DNA of 64,000 nt from Mesorhizobium loti. Lineage in GTDB: Bacteria > Pseudomonadota > Alphaproteobacteria > Rhizobiales > Rhizobiaceae. Within the stretch, counting starts at the first letter, position 1; the number at the start of each line of letters is the position of its first letter. The position numbers and the translations under genes were made by a program. The notes below the pieces were generated by a model. That model saw nothing but the letters and a program-made list of their open reading frames with translations, ran no database searches and was not told the origin of the DNA. The DNA is taken from the NCBI RefSeq assembly GCF_002858745.1, contig NZ_PJRO01000009.1, positions 153,729 through 217,728 on the forward strand, written 5' to 3'. Below, in pieces: positions 42,553-51,729 of the stretch.

Positions 42553-43983
42553 ATGAGTTTCAAAGTCGCCATCATCGGCCGGCCTAACGTCGGCAAGTCC
42601 ACGCTTTTCAACCGGCTCGTCGGTCGCAAGCTGGCTCTCGTCGACGATACGCCTGGTGTCACCCGCGACCGCCGCGTTCATCCCGCCAAGCTCTACGACA
42701 TCACCTTCGATGTGGTCGACACGGCGGGTTTTGAGGACGCGCCGGCATCGACGCTGCCTGGCCGCATGCGCCAGCAGACCGAGATCGCCATCCGCGAGGC
42801 CGACCTCATCTTTTTCCTGACGGACGCCAAGGCCGGCCTGATGCCGGACGACCGTACCTTCGCCGAAGTCGTGCGCCGCTCCGGCAAGCCGGTGGTGCTG
42901 GTGGCCAACAAGGCGGAAGCCCGAGGCGCCCAGGGCGGCATGCTGGAGGCTTGGGAACTCGGCCTTGGCGAACCCGTGCCGGTTTCGGCCGAGCACGGCC
43001 AGGGCATGCCGGATCTGCGCGACGCGGTCATTGCAGCACTCGGCAAGGAGCTGGTGTTCGGGGAAGACGAAGAAGCCGACGACGAGATCGCGACCTCCGA
43101 GGTACTCATCGGCGAAGATATCGCCGATCCCGATGCCGAGCCTGCCTATGACGAGACAAAGCCGTTGCGCATCGCCGTCGTCGGACGACCCAATGCGGGC
43201 AAGTCGACGCTGATCAACACGCTGATCGATGAAGAGCGCCTGCTGACCGGCCCGGAAGCCGGCATCACCCGCGATTCCATTTCCGTCGATTGGGACTGGC
43301 GCGGCCGCCGTATCAAGCTGTTCGATACAGCCGGCATGCGCCGCAAGGCCAGGGTCCAGGAGAAGCTGGAGAAGCTTTCGGTCACTGATGGCCTGCGCGC
43401 GATGCGTTTCGCAGAGGTCGTCATCATCGTGCTCGATGCGACGATCCCGTTCGAAAAGCAGGACCTGCAGATTGCCGACCTGATCATCCGCGAGGGCAGG
43501 GCACCCGTCATTGCCTTCAACAAGTGGGATCTGATCGATCATCCGCAGGAAATGCTGGCGGAGCTGCGCGAAAAGACCGAGCGGCTGCTGCCGCAGGCGC
43601 GCGGCATTCAGGCCGTTACGGTTTCGGCCGAGACCGGGCGTGGCCTCGACAAGCTGATGGATGCCGTCGTGCGCACCCACAAGGTCTGGAACAGCCGCGT
43701 TTCCACCGGCAAGCTGAACCGCTGGCTGGAAGGTATCCTGGCGCATCATCCGCCCCCTGCGGTCGCCGGTCGCCGGCTCAAGATCAAATATGTGACGCAG
43801 GCCAAGACACGTCCGCCGGGCTTTGTCGTCTCGTGCTCACGGCCGGACGCTCTGCCGCAATCCTACGTGCGTTATCTGGTGAACAGCCTGCGCGAATCCT
43901 TTGACATACCCGGCGTGCCGATCCGCATGGCACTGCGCACGTCCGACAATCCCTTCGCCGGCCGCGCCAGGAAAAAAAGCTGA
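42553..43983 (+). CDS. der: Ribosome biogenesis GTPase Der (EngA)
   Basis: This 476-residue protein has two tandem GTPase domains: GRPNVGKS at 9-16 and GRPNAGKS at 211-218, each followed by DTAG motifs (VVDTAGFED; LFDTAGMRR) and NKAE or NKWD base-recognition motifs. A KH-like C-terminal domain (GRRLKIKYVTQAKTRPPGF, NSLRESFDIPGVPIRM) completes the fold. Der is essential for 50S ribosomal subunit maturation. The acidic stretch between the GTPase domains (EDEEADDE) is typical. Confidence 0.98.
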   Translation: MSFKVAIIGRPNVGKSTLFNRLVGRKLALVDDTPGVTRDRRVHPAKLYDITFDVVDTAGFEDAPASTLPGRMRQQTEIAIREADLIFFLTDAKAGLMPDDRTFAEVVRRSGKPVVLVANKAEARGAQGGMLEAWELGLGEPVPVSAEHGQGMPDLRDAVIAALGKELVFGEDEEADDEIATSEVLIGEDIADPDAEPAYDETKPLRIAVVGRPNAGKSTLINTLIDEERLLTGPEAGITRDSISVDWDWRGRRIKLFDTAGMRRKARVQEKLEKLSVTDGLRAMRFAEVVIIVLDATIPFEKQDLQIADLIIREGRAPVIAFNKWDLIDHPQEMLAELREKTERLLPQARGIQAVTVSAETGRGLDKLMDAVVRTHKVWNSRVSTGKLNRWLEGILAHHPPPAVAGRRLKIKYVTQAKTRPPGFVVSCSRPDALPQSYVRYLVNSLRESFDIPGVPIRMALRTSDNPFAGRARKKS

Positions 43984-43990
43984 AGTTGAC

Positions 43991-44905
43991 CTAGGCGACG
44001 CTTAGGAGGCGCGTTTGGCTTTGATCGCCAGGCAGTGCCGTACGTGCCGCCTGCAGCAGGATATCGGCCAGGCGCCGTGTGACCGGATCGGCTTCCGCAT
44101 CCTTTCTGTGCAACCGCAATCCCAGCTTCGGCAGCGCCGGTAGCCCTGAGGCCTCTGGCGAGACTGCCTTCACCGTGGGCGGCAGGCCGATGTCGGTGCG
44201 GATGGTCAGGCCAAGGCCGGCAGCCACCGCGGCCCAGATGCCGGCAAGGCTCGGGCTGGAAAAGGCCAGTCGCCATGCCCGGTCGGCGCGGTCGAGCCTT
44301 TCGGTCGCGATCGTGCGCAGCAGGCAGGGCGCATCCAATGACACCAGCGGCAGCGGCGCGCCGTGCCAGTCTGCGATGTCAAAACTGGTCGGTCCGATCC
44401 AGCGCAGTTGCACGTCGGCGATCGGCTCGCTGTTGGGCAGAGCTGTGCCATTGTCCCAGGCCAACGCCAGGTCGAGGCTGCCCGCCACGACACGCTCGGC
44501 CAGTTCCTGGCTGCGTGTGATTCTGGCTTCAATCTTCACCTTGGGATGGGCGCGGGCGAAACGTCCGAGCACCTGTGGCAGCACCATCTCGCCGAAGTCT
44601 TCCTGCAGGCCGAGCCGGACCCAGCCTTCGAGCTCGACGTCACGCACGGCGGATGCGGCCTCATCGTTGAGGTCGATCAGCCGGCGTGCGTAGCCGAGCA
44701 TGGTTTCGCCCGCTTCCGTCAGCGCCAGTCCGCGCCCCGCCTTGCGGAAGATCGCGGTGCCTGCTTGCTCCTCGAGTTTCTTCAACTGGGCACTGACCGC
44801 CGAGGTCGAGCGGCCGAGGCGTTCCGAGGCTTTGGCGAAGCTGCCAAGTTCCATGCCGGTCACAAAACTGCGCAATGCATCGAGATCGAAGGTTGTGCGG
44901 CTCAT
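43991..44905 (-). CDS. LysR family transcriptional regulator
   Basis: This 304-residue regulator has an N-terminal helix-turn-helix (LGSFAKASERLGRSTSAVSAQLKKLEEQAG) and a LysR effector domain. The ATG at 44905 has AGGA upstream. It is divergent from an MFS transporter across a 124-base gap containing TTCGTATGAA, a possible LysR-type site. Probably regulates the transporter. Convergent with der. Confidence 0.9.
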   Translation of the reverse strand: MSRTTFDLDALRSFVTGMELGSFAKASERLGRSTSAVSAQLKKLEEQAGTAIFRKAGRGLALTEAGETMLGYARRLIDLNDEAASAVRDVELEGWVRLGLQEDFGEMVLPQVLGRFARAHPKVKIEARITRSQELAERVVAGSLDLALAWDNGTALPNSEPIADVQLRWIGPTSFDIADWHGAPLPLVSLDAPCLLRTIATERLDRADRAWRLAFSSPSLAGIWAAVAAGLGLTIRTDIGLPPTVKAVSPEASGLPALPKLGLRLHRKDAEADPVTRRLADILLQAARTALPGDQSQTRLLSVA

Positions 44906-45029
44906 ACATTCATCCTGCTTTTCAGGATCATTATTCAAAAACTTCCTGATTTTTCGTATGAAGCTATGAGTGTAGTCAGGTTTCGTCAAGGCCGCCATTC
45001 GGTGGCATGCCGAAACAAGGACGTCAGAA

Positions 45030-46343
45030 ATGTCGATCGACCGCCTGTCACCGCAAACCGGCCTTTGCGAAGGTGCGGAAAACTCTGCCGGCGATACAGG
45101 GCAGCGCTTTGCTGCTGGCCATCGCTGGAAGGTGCTGGGTGTCGGCGTCGCGGCCAATGCCTGCTTTTCAACGATCTTCTCTGGCCTGCCGAGCACGGCG
45201 GTAGCGATGCGGGCCGATTATCATCTCTCCAATTCCGACCTTGGATTGGTGCTGGGTTGTCTCGGCCTCGGCGTCGCTGTCAGCGAATTGCCATGGGGCC
45301 TGCTCACGGATCGCTGGGGCGATCGCCGCGTGCTGCTGGCTGGTCTCAGCTCGCTGATGGTCTGGCTTGCGCTGATGTTTGCTTTGCTCGTGCCCTCGCA
45401 AGCCCATGTCCCGACCGTCGTTTTTCTCGCCGCCAATCTGCTCGTCGTCGGTCTGCTTGGCGGCAGCGTCAATGGCTCCAGCGGGCGAGCGATCATGGCC
45501 TGGTTCGGCGAAGGGGAACGCGGCTTTGCCATGAGCATCCGGCAGACCGCTATTCCATTGGGCGGCGGTCTCGGCGCGCTTGTGCTGCCGTCGCTTGCCG
45601 AATCCCTGGACTTCGCTGCGGTCTACGCAGTCCTCGCCGCAGGTGCTGCGGTCTGCGCTTTCTTCACCTGGCTGTGGCTGCATGAGCCGCAATCGTCGTA
45701 TCGGAGTGCGAAACCGAAATCGGATCTGGCTGCCAAGGTTATGTCGGGCCCGCTGCGCAGCGTAGAGATCTGGCGCCTGGCGACGGCGATCGGCATTCTC
45801 TGCTTTCCGCAGGTGGCTGTGCTGACCTTCACCACTGTCTTTCTGCACGATTTCGCAGGTGCTGGCACACTGGTCATCAGTGCGTCTTTGGCTTCTATCC
45901 AGGTCGGTGCCATGGTGATGCGTGTCTGGAGCGGACGCTGGACCGACCGGCATCGCAACCGCCGCGCCTATTTGCGTTTCTGCGCGCTGTTGAGTGGAAT
46001 GGCCTTTGCTGTTCTGGCGCTGCTTGTCCTGCTCTCCCCTCTGGTCCTGACAGGGGGAACGATGCTGTCTGTCGCGCTTGTGATCGTGCTGGTGTTTGCC
46101 GGCATCTGCGTCTCGTCATGGCATGGCGTGGCCTACGCCGAAATCGCCACTCTGGCTGGTGCCAGTCGTGCGGGCAGCGCGCTTGGCCTCGCCAACACGC
46201 TGGTTTTCGTGGGCTTTTTCCTCGTGCCGCTGTCAATTCCGCATCTCCTGGCGGCAACGTCCTGGGCCGGCATCTGGATGGCTGCGGCAGCGTGTGCGTT
46301 GATTGCCTGGCCAATCCTGCTCAAACCCCAGCCCCAGGGTTGA
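45030..46343 (+). CDS. MFS transporter
   Basis: This 437-residue protein has 12 predicted membrane helices and a cytoplasmic loop motif GLLTDRWGDRRVLLAG characteristic of the major facilitator superfamily. The N-terminal 35 residues are hydrophilic and longer than usual; a later start cannot be excluded, as the ribosome site is weak. Divergent from a LysR gene, the usual layout for an inducible uptake or efflux system. Substrate unknown. Confidence 0.88.
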   Translation: MSIDRLSPQTGLCEGAENSAGDTGQRFAAGHRWKVLGVGVAANACFSTIFSGLPSTAVAMRADYHLSNSDLGLVLGCLGLGVAVSELPWGLLTDRWGDRRVLLAGLSSLMVWLALMFALLVPSQAHVPTVVFLAANLLVVGLLGGSVNGSSGRAIMAWFGEGERGFAMSIRQTAIPLGGGLGALVLPSLAESLDFAAVYAVLAAGAAVCAFFTWLWLHEPQSSYRSAKPKSDLAAKVMSGPLRSVEIWRLATAIGILCFPQVAVLTFTTVFLHDFAGAGTLVISASLASIQVGAMVMRVWSGRWTDRHRNRRAYLRFCALLSGMAFAVLALLVLLSPLVLTGGTMLSVALVIVLVFAGICVSSWHGVAYAEIATLAGASRAGSALGLANTLVFVGFFLVPLSIPHLLAATSWAGIWMAAAACALIAWPILLKPQPQG

Positions 46344-46415
46344 GGCGACTGTCCGAGGCAGGAGTCCCGGTTTCGGACAGGTGGCGGGGCGATCGTTAAC
46401 CGACCATCAAGGTTA

Positions 46416-47654
46416 ATGCTTCATTTTGCTTTCCAGTGGGTTTTGATCAGCGTCCTGGAGAGTTCCGTGCATCGACGATTTGCAAAGCGGCTTCTCGCCG
46501 CCGCCGGTGACCGCAAGCGCTCCCTTCTGCCTCCACTCGCCATCGGCCTGGGTATCTGGATCGGTTTTCCCACCGCTGTCGCGTATCAGGACATGACCAG
46601 TCTGATCTCCGGCCTCGAATCCCCCAATGTGCGCTGGAACGCCTATGTGCAGAAGGCGGCTGCCGGTTCCATCCATGCTGCCGAACTGCCTTTCATCGAC
46701 AAGGATGCCATCACTGGTTCGCTCGCGGGCTCGGGCGTCCAACTGCCTGGCGTGGGCACCGTCGCCTTTAGTGGCAAGGTCGCGAAGACCGGCGAGGTTT
46801 CCGACGAAGCCCGCGTGCTGCGCGCCGACAAGAAGGGCCGCATCGTCAAGATCGCGCCGGTCGCGCCGCCGAAGAACTTCTCCGCCGGTTCGATTTTCCA
46901 GCGCACGTCGTCGCTGCTACGGCCAAGCCTGGATAGCGGGTTGAAGCTCGCTTTCGCCAAGCCCGACATCAAGGGCAAGGAAGTCCAGATAGCGGCGGCC
47001 TTCCATCTGCGTGAGGAAAAGAGGAAGGACGATGGCGTGCCGTCGATGCTGGCCAGCCTCATCACCAACAACAATGCCGATGTCCTCGCCACCGCTTACG
47101 CACCGGCCGAACCGGACTATGCCAAGGCGTCGCCTTTTGAGGCGCTGCTGCAGGACGAAAAGCCGAGCAGTGGCCGTTTCATTCCACCGCTGGGCAAGGG
47201 TGATCACGCCTGGATGCAGACCCCGCTGCCAGCCTCGGTCTTCTCCAAGCCGGAACAGAAGTGTCTCGCCAACGGCATCTATTTCGAGGCACGCAGCGAA
47301 TCGCTGCGCGGCCAGGCCGCGGTTGCTCAGGTTATCCTCAACCGCGTCCGCAATCCCGCCTATCCGAAGTCGATCTGCGGCGTCGTCTATCAGAACGATG
47401 ACTGGCTGAACCGCTGCCAGTTTTCCTTCGCCTGCGATGGTCGTCGCAAACGCATCACCGAAGCGGAGCATTACAGGGTTGCCCAGGAAATCGGCATGGC
47501 CGTTACCGCCGGTAAGATCTTCCTGCCCGAGGTCGGCTCTTCGACGCACTATTACGCCGCCTATGTAAGCCCTGGCTGGGCGCGGGCGATGAAGAAGATG
47601 ACGAGGATCGGCCTGCACATCTTCTACCGCACCTATGGCGGCGGCTGGAGCTGA
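46416..47654 (+). CDS. SleB-like cell wall hydrolase
   Basis: This 412-residue protein has an N-terminal hydrophobic segment (LLPPLAIGLGIWIGFPTAVAY, about 36-57) that anchors or exports it, a low-complexity middle, and a C-terminal Hydrolase_2/SleB domain: CLANGIYFEARSESLRGQAAVAQVILNR, KSICGVVYQ, CQFSFACDGR and THYYAAYVSPGWA. The Glu in YFEAR is the likely catalytic residue of this lytic transglycosylase-type fold. Probably trims peptidoglycan in the periplasm. A GTG at 46467 is an alternative start. It precedes the atp operon but has its own stop and a promoter follows. Confidence 0.88.
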   Translation: MLHFAFQWVLISVLESSVHRRFAKRLLAAAGDRKRSLLPPLAIGLGIWIGFPTAVAYQDMTSLISGLESPNVRWNAYVQKAAAGSIHAAELPFIDKDAITGSLAGSGVQLPGVGTVAFSGKVAKTGEVSDEARVLRADKKGRIVKIAPVAPPKNFSAGSIFQRTSSLLRPSLDSGLKLAFAKPDIKGKEVQIAAAFHLREEKRKDDGVPSMLASLITNNNADVLATAYAPAEPDYAKASPFEALLQDEKPSSGRFIPPLGKGDHAWMQTPLPASVFSKPEQKCLANGIYFEARSESLRGQAAVAQVILNRVRNPAYPKSICGVVYQNDDWLNRCQFSFACDGRRKRITEAEHYRVAQEIGMAVTAGKIFLPEVGSSTHYYAAYVSPGWARAMKKMTRIGLHIFYRTYGGGWS

Positions 47655-47797
47655 CCGCCGCGAGCCCCAGTTCGACCCGGTCGGGAGGGCAGATTCTCTC
47701 CCTTGCCTGTCCACTTCATGCCGGGCACGATGTCGCACTTGCTTAAGCAATTGATTTAGCAGCGGAAAATACTTGCCGACAAAGCTTCCCCCTCGGC

Positions 47798-47826
47798 TTG
47801 ACGGGCGGAAGGCCTCTAACTATGTT
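47798..47826 (+). promoter_or_regulatory. Sigma-70-type promoter for the F0 ATP synthase operon
   Basis: TTGACG and TATGTT are separated by 17 bases, about 55 bases upstream of atpI. The spacing and match are good for a housekeeping promoter; start site mapping is not available. The rest of the 47655-47882 gap shows nothing else. Confidence 0.6.
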
Positions 47827-47882
47827 GCCCGCGACTTGAAAGCGGGCGAACGGCGACGTTTTGGCCGGGCAGGGAGGTTACG

Positions 47883-48278
47883 ATGGCCGATAAGAACAGG
47901 CCAGACGGAACCGGACGGACAGGCGGCGACGACAAGCCGGGCTTTCACGACGACGATCTTGAGCGCCGCCGGCGCGCGCTTGGAGCCGATCTGGCGACAA
48001 GGCGTCCGGAGCGGAGCCAGGGGGAAGAAGCGGCGAATGCCGGCCGTACCGCTGGGTATGGTCAGGCTTTCAAGCTGTCGAGCGAGTTCATTGCCGGCAT
48101 AGCCGTCGGTACAGGGCTTGGCTGGATGGTCGATCGTCTGGCGGGTTCATCGCCCTGGGGGTTGATCGTTGGCTTGCTGCTCGGCTTCGGAGCCGGCATA
48201 TTGAATGTGCTGCGTTCTGCTGGGGCTGTCGCCGAGTTCGGACAGGGCGGCAAAGGCCCCGACGAACGGAAGAAATGA
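47883..48278 (+). CDS. atpI: AtpI/AtpZ family ATP synthase assembly protein
   Basis: This 131-residue protein has a hydrophilic N-terminal half and two membrane helices (SSEFIAGIAVGTGLGWMVDRL and WGLIVGLLLGFGAGILNVL). AtpI helps assemble the c-ring and first gene position before atpB is usual. GGGAGG precedes the ATG. It is the first gene of the F0 operon. Confidence 0.93.
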   Translation: MADKNRPDGTGRTGGDDKPGFHDDDLERRRRALGADLATRRPERSQGEEAANAGRTAGYGQAFKLSSEFIAGIAVGTGLGWMVDRLAGSSPWGLIVGLLLGFGAGILNVLRSAGAVAEFGQGGKGPDERKK

Positions 48279-48349
48279 AATGCGGCATCGCTTTTCGATG
48301 CCGGGGACTGATTAAAGAAGCCGCAAGCGGCTTTCGAGAGGGTTAGAAA

Positions 48350-49114
48350 GTGGCATCTGCTGACAAGGTCGATCCGATCCATCAGTTCCAGATCAACAAC
48401 ATCGTTCCGCTTCATATCGGCGGTTTCGATGTTTCCTTCACCAACTCCGCGCTGTTCATGGTCGTTACCGTGCTGCTGGCGTCCGGTTTCCTGCTTTTGA
48501 CGACGTCCGGTCGCGCGCTGATCCCGACACGCCTGCAGTCGGTGTCGGAAATGTCCTATGAATTCGTCGCCTCGATGCTGCGTGATGCCGCCGGCTCGCA
48601 CGGCATGAAGTTCTTTCCGCTGGTGTTCTCGCTGTTCATGTTCGTGTTGACCGCGAACCTGCTCGGCCTGTTCCCCTATTTCTTCACGGTCACCACCCAC
48701 ATCATCGTCACCTTCGCGCTTGCTGCCTTGGTGATCTGCACCGTCATCCTCTACGGCTTCTACAAGCATGGTTTTGGCTTCCTGAAGCTTTTCGTGCCGA
48801 GCGGCGTGCCGGGGATCCTGCTGCCTCTCGTGGTTGCGATCGAGGTCATCTCGTTCCTCTCGCGCCCGATCAGCCTCTCCGTCCGTCTTTTCGCCAACAT
48901 GCTGGCCGGCCACATCACGCTCAAGGTCTTCGCAGGCTTCGTGGTGACGCTGACCTCGATGGGTGCTGTCGGTATCGCTGGCGCGATCTTGCCGCTGATC
49001 ATGACGGTCGCCATCACCGCGCTCGAAATTCTGGTCGCTTTCCTGCAGGCCTACGTCTTCGCCGTGCTGACCTGCATGTACCTCAACGACGCCGTCCATC
49101 CGGGCGGACACTAG
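48350..49114 (+). CDS. atpB: F0F1 ATP synthase subunit a
   Basis: This 254-residue integral membrane subunit starts at GTG (48350). It contains LLGLFPYFFT and SLSVRLFANMLAGH, whose Arg is essential for proton transfer to the c-ring. Length and helices match alphaproteobacterial AtpB. It forms the half-channels of the F0 motor. Confidence 0.97.
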   Translation: MASADKVDPIHQFQINNIVPLHIGGFDVSFTNSALFMVVTVLLASGFLLLTTSGRALIPTRLQSVSEMSYEFVASMLRDAAGSHGMKFFPLVFSLFMFVLTANLLGLFPYFFTVTTHIIVTFALAALVICTVILYGFYKHGFGFLKLFVPSGVPGILLPLVVAIEVISFLSRPISLSVRLFANMLAGHITLKVFAGFVVTLTSMGAVGIAGAILPLIMTVAITALEILVAFLQAYVFAVLTCMYLNDAVHPGGH

Positions 49115-49178
49115 CGAATACCCGGCGCGACCCGCCGGCCAATCCAAGAAATCCAGATTCATCAAGGAGTTAATTGAA

Positions 49179-49403
49179 ATGGACGCTGAAGCCGCAAAGT
49201 ACATCGGTGCTGGTATCGCTTGCCTGGGCATGGGCGGCGCAGGCATCGGCCTCGGCAACATCTTCGGCAGCTACCTGGCTGGCGCTCTGCGCAATCCGTC
49301 GGCTGCTGACGGCCAGTTCGGCCGCCTGATTTTCGGCTTCGCCGTGACGGAAGCTCTGGGCATCTTCTCGCTGCTCATCGCTCTGCTGGCGCTGTTCGGC
49401 TGA
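49179..49403 (+). CDS. atpE: F0F1 ATP synthase subunit c
   Basis: This 74-residue hairpin of two membrane helices has the glycine-rich GMGGAGIGLGNIFG in helix 1, the polar loop RNPSA, and proton-binding Glu58 in FAVTEALGIF. A strong AAGGAG site precedes it, and a hairpin follows it, both suited to the higher copy number of c in the ring. Confidence 0.98.
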   Translation: MDAEAAKYIGAGIACLGMGGAGIGLGNIFGSYLAGALRNPSAADGQFGRLIFGFAVTEALGIFSLLIALLALFG

Positions 49404-49418
49404 TTTAAGCTTGATGCC

Positions 49419-49444
49419 GGCCGGTGGCTGCGTTGCTACCGGCC
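49419..49444 (+). other. Intercistronic hairpin after atpE
   Basis: GGCCGGT and ACCGGCC form a perfect 7-base stem with a 12-base loop between atpE and the b' gene. There is no U-tract. It may stabilise the atpE part of the transcript or cause partial termination, helping c exceed the other subunits. Confidence 0.45.
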
Positions 49445-49477
49445 TGACTTTCAAGCCAGAATGACAGGAACCACGAG

Positions 49478-50077
49478 ATGTTCGTGACACCAGCCTATGC
49501 TGAAGAGGCCGCGCCTGCCGCTGCCGGCGACCATGCCGCGCAAGGCGAGACGCATGCCGGCACTGAAGTGCCTGCCGAAGGTGGCCATGGAGGCGGTACG
49601 TTCCCGCCCTTCAATCCAGCGACCTTCTCCTCGCAGATATTCTGGCTGATCATCACCTTTGGCCTGTTCTATCTTTTCCTGAAAAAGGTCGTGATGCCGC
49701 GTCTTGGCGGCATTCTGGAAGTGCGTTCCAACCGTATCGCTCAGGACCTCGACCAGGCAGCCAAGCTGAAAAGCGAGGCGGATGCCGCGGTTGCTGCTTA
49801 TGAGCAGGAGCTGGCGGAGGCCAAGGCCAACGCCAATACGATCGGCCAGAAGGCCCGTGATGAAGCCAAGGCGGAAGCCGAGGTTGCACGCAAGGGCGTC
49901 GAAGCCGGCCTCGAAAAGAAGCTGGTTGAAGCTGAAGAACGCATCACTGCGATCAAGACAAGCGCCATGAAGGATGTCGGCTCGATCGCCGAGACGACCG
50001 CCTCCGCCATTCTCGAAAGCCTCGTCGGCAAGTCCGACAAGGCCGAAGTGGTCGCCGCTGTCAAAGCCGCTCGCTGA
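49478..50077 (+). CDS. atpG: F0F1 ATP synthase subunit b' (second b-type subunit)
   Basis: This 199-residue subunit has an Ala/Glu/His-rich N-terminus, one membrane helix (SSQIFWLIITFGLFYLFL) and a long charged coiled-coil tail. Alphaproteobacteria pair such a b' with b to form the heterodimeric stator. Symbols atpG and atpF' are both used. It precedes atpF by 11 bases. Confidence 0.93.
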   Translation: MFVTPAYAEEAAPAAAGDHAAQGETHAGTEVPAEGGHGGGTFPPFNPATFSSQIFWLIITFGLFYLFLKKVVMPRLGGILEVRSNRIAQDLDQAAKLKSEADAAVAAYEQELAEAKANANTIGQKARDEAKAEAEVARKGVEAGLEKKLVEAEERITAIKTSAMKDVGSIAETTASAILESLVGKSDKAEVVAAVKAAR

Positions 50078-50088
50078 GGAGACACGTC

Positions 50089-50580
50089 ATGGACGCCACA
50101 TCTCTCGCGACAGTCTGGGCAACGATTTCGCTGTTCATCCTGCTCGGTGCCATGATCTATCTCAAGGTCCCGGGTACGCTGGCGAAGTCGCTCGACACCC
50201 GCGCCGACAAGATCCGCTCTGAACTGGAAGAGGCTCGCAAGCTGCGTGAAGAAGCGCAGGCGCTGCTGGCCGAATACCAGAAGAAGCGCAAGGAAGCCGA
50301 GAAGGAGGCCGCCGACATCGTCGAGGCCGCCAAGCGCGAAGCCAAGGCCTTCGCCGACGAAGCACACAAGAAGACCGAGGACTATGTCGCGCGCCGCACG
50401 GCGGTTGCCGAGCAGAAGATCGGTCAGGCCGAGCGCGAGGCGATTGCAGAAGTACGCGCCAGCGCCGTCGACCTGGCTGTCGAGGCTGCCCGTACCGTTC
50501 TCGCCGGCCGGGTGGACGCCAAGGCGGCTGCCGAGCTCTTCAAGACCTCGCTGCAGGATGTGAAGTCCAAGCTCAACTGA
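50089..50580 (+). CDS. atpF: F0F1 ATP synthase subunit b
   Basis: This 163-residue subunit has one N-terminal membrane helix (ATVWATISLFILLGAMIYL) and a long coiled-coil (ADKIRSELEEARKLREEAQ...) that reaches F1. Last gene of the operon, followed by a terminator. The F1 genes (atpHAGDC) are not in the window, as is normal for this class. Confidence 0.95.
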   Translation: MDATSLATVWATISLFILLGAMIYLKVPGTLAKSLDTRADKIRSELEEARKLREEAQALLAEYQKKRKEAEKEAADIVEAAKREAKAFADEAHKKTEDYVARRTAVAEQKIGQAEREAIAEVRASAVDLAVEAARTVLAGRVDAKAAAELFKTSLQDVKSKLN

Positions 50581-50605
50581 GCCTGTAGCGTTCGATTGAT
50601 TTGAG

Positions 50606-50635
50606 AAGCCGCTGGGGAAACCCGGCGGCTTTTTT
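50606..50635 (+). terminator. Terminator of the F0 operon
   Basis: AAGCCGCTGGG and CCCGGCGGCTT form an 11-base stem with one G-U pair and a GAAA loop, followed by a T-tract. Confidence 0.85.
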
Positions 50636-50645
50636 CTTTCCCCTT

Positions 50646-50866
50646 GTGGTGCGTCCTTCGAGGCTCGCCCGGCCAAGATCGAGTTTGCTTTCCAACGACC
50701 TGCGGGCTCGCACCTCAGGATGAGGGCCCGTTGTGCCGTTTTGAAGCGAGAAACGTCTCGAATCTTGGTCGGCGTTCTACAACGGTCCTCATCCTGAGGT
50801 GCGAGCCCGCAAGACATTGGAAAGACAGCGAAAAATCAGACCGGCGAGCCTCGAAGGACGCACCAC
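50646..50866. repeat. Long palindromic intergenic element, copy 2
   Basis: Outer arms begin GTGGTGCGTCCTTCGAGG and end CCTCGAAGGACGCACCAC. Inner arms near 50701-50731 and 50782-50811 contain CACCTCAGGATGAGG and its complement. Arms match copy 1 at 34695-34906 closely while the loops differ. It lies between the atp terminator and the 3' end of rnhB. Confidence 0.8.
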
Positions 50867-50888
50867 AAGGAGAGACGGGAGGAAAGTT

Positions 50889-51560
50889 TCAATCCTCAAC
50901 CGCCGCCGCATCGAGACGAAACGGCGCAAACGAGACCCGGTGCAAGCGTTGCAACGGACCGTGGGTCGCAATGGCGGAGCGATGGCGCGCCGTGGCGTAG
51001 CCCATATGCATCTCGAAGCCGTAGTGCTCGTGGCGGTGGCCGCAGCCGGTCATCATGCGGTCGCGCATCACCTTGGCGACGATCGATGCAGCGGCGATCG
51101 ATTGCGAGCGCTGGTCACCCTTGACCAGAGCGCGGCCCTCGCACGGTAGTCCGGGCGGAATGTCACGGCCGTCGGCCAATGCCAGTTTCGGCCGCACCGA
51201 AAGCCCGTTCAGCGCCCGCTGCATAGCCTCAAGACTTGCGCGCAGGATATTGGAACCATCGATGCCCTCGGCGCAGATCGAAGCCATGCCGATCGCCTGC
51301 GCCTTGGCGAGGATCACTTCGAACAGCGCCTCGCGTTGCAACAGTGTCAGTCGTTTGGAATCATCCAGTCCTTCTGGAATGTCCTCGGGGTTGAGCACAA
51401 CCGCCGCGGCAACCACTGGACCGGCAAGCGGTCCGCGTCCCGCTTCGTCCATGCCGGCGACTGGCCACAGTCCATCGGCAATAGCCTTCTTCTCGATGGA
51501 GAAATCCGGCTTTTCGACGATTTCGAACAGAAGCGGAGAATCGGGACGTATGCGAGCCAT
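50889..51560 (-). CDS. rnhB: Ribonuclease HII
   Basis: This 223-residue enzyme has GMDEAGRGPLAGPVV with catalytic Asp38 and Glu39, DDSKRL, and SIAAASIVAKVMRDR. It removes RNA, including single ribonucleotides, from DNA-RNA hybrids. The ATG at 51560 gives the usual family length with a short N-terminal extension; a longer frame upstream has no family similarity. Confidence 0.96.
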   Translation of the reverse strand: MARIRPDSPLLFEIVEKPDFSIEKKAIADGLWPVAGMDEAGRGPLAGPVVAAAVVLNPEDIPEGLDDSKRLTLLQREALFEVILAKAQAIGMASICAEGIDGSNILRASLEAMQRALNGLSVRPKLALADGRDIPPGLPCEGRALVKGDQRSQSIAAASIVAKVMRDRMMTGCGHRHEHYGFEMHMGYATARHRSAIATHGPLQRLHRVSFAPFRLDAAAVED

Positions 51561-51729
51561 GTTACGGCGAAGACTCGCACCGCTCCCGATTCTCCGCAAG
51601 CCCTCAGGCCAGCCGGGGGAGCTGGCGGAGGGCACCGTCTGACGACCGGGGGACACGGCCGGACGGGATCTTCTGCTCGGGCGGAACGGTTTCATGCCCG
51701 AGATGGCAGGGCGAGCCTGCCGGAACAGT

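Noticed and set aside
41944..43749. A 601-codon minus-strand frame opposite the TPR gene and der
   Set aside because: Der is unmistakable on the plus strand and the antisense translation shows no family features.
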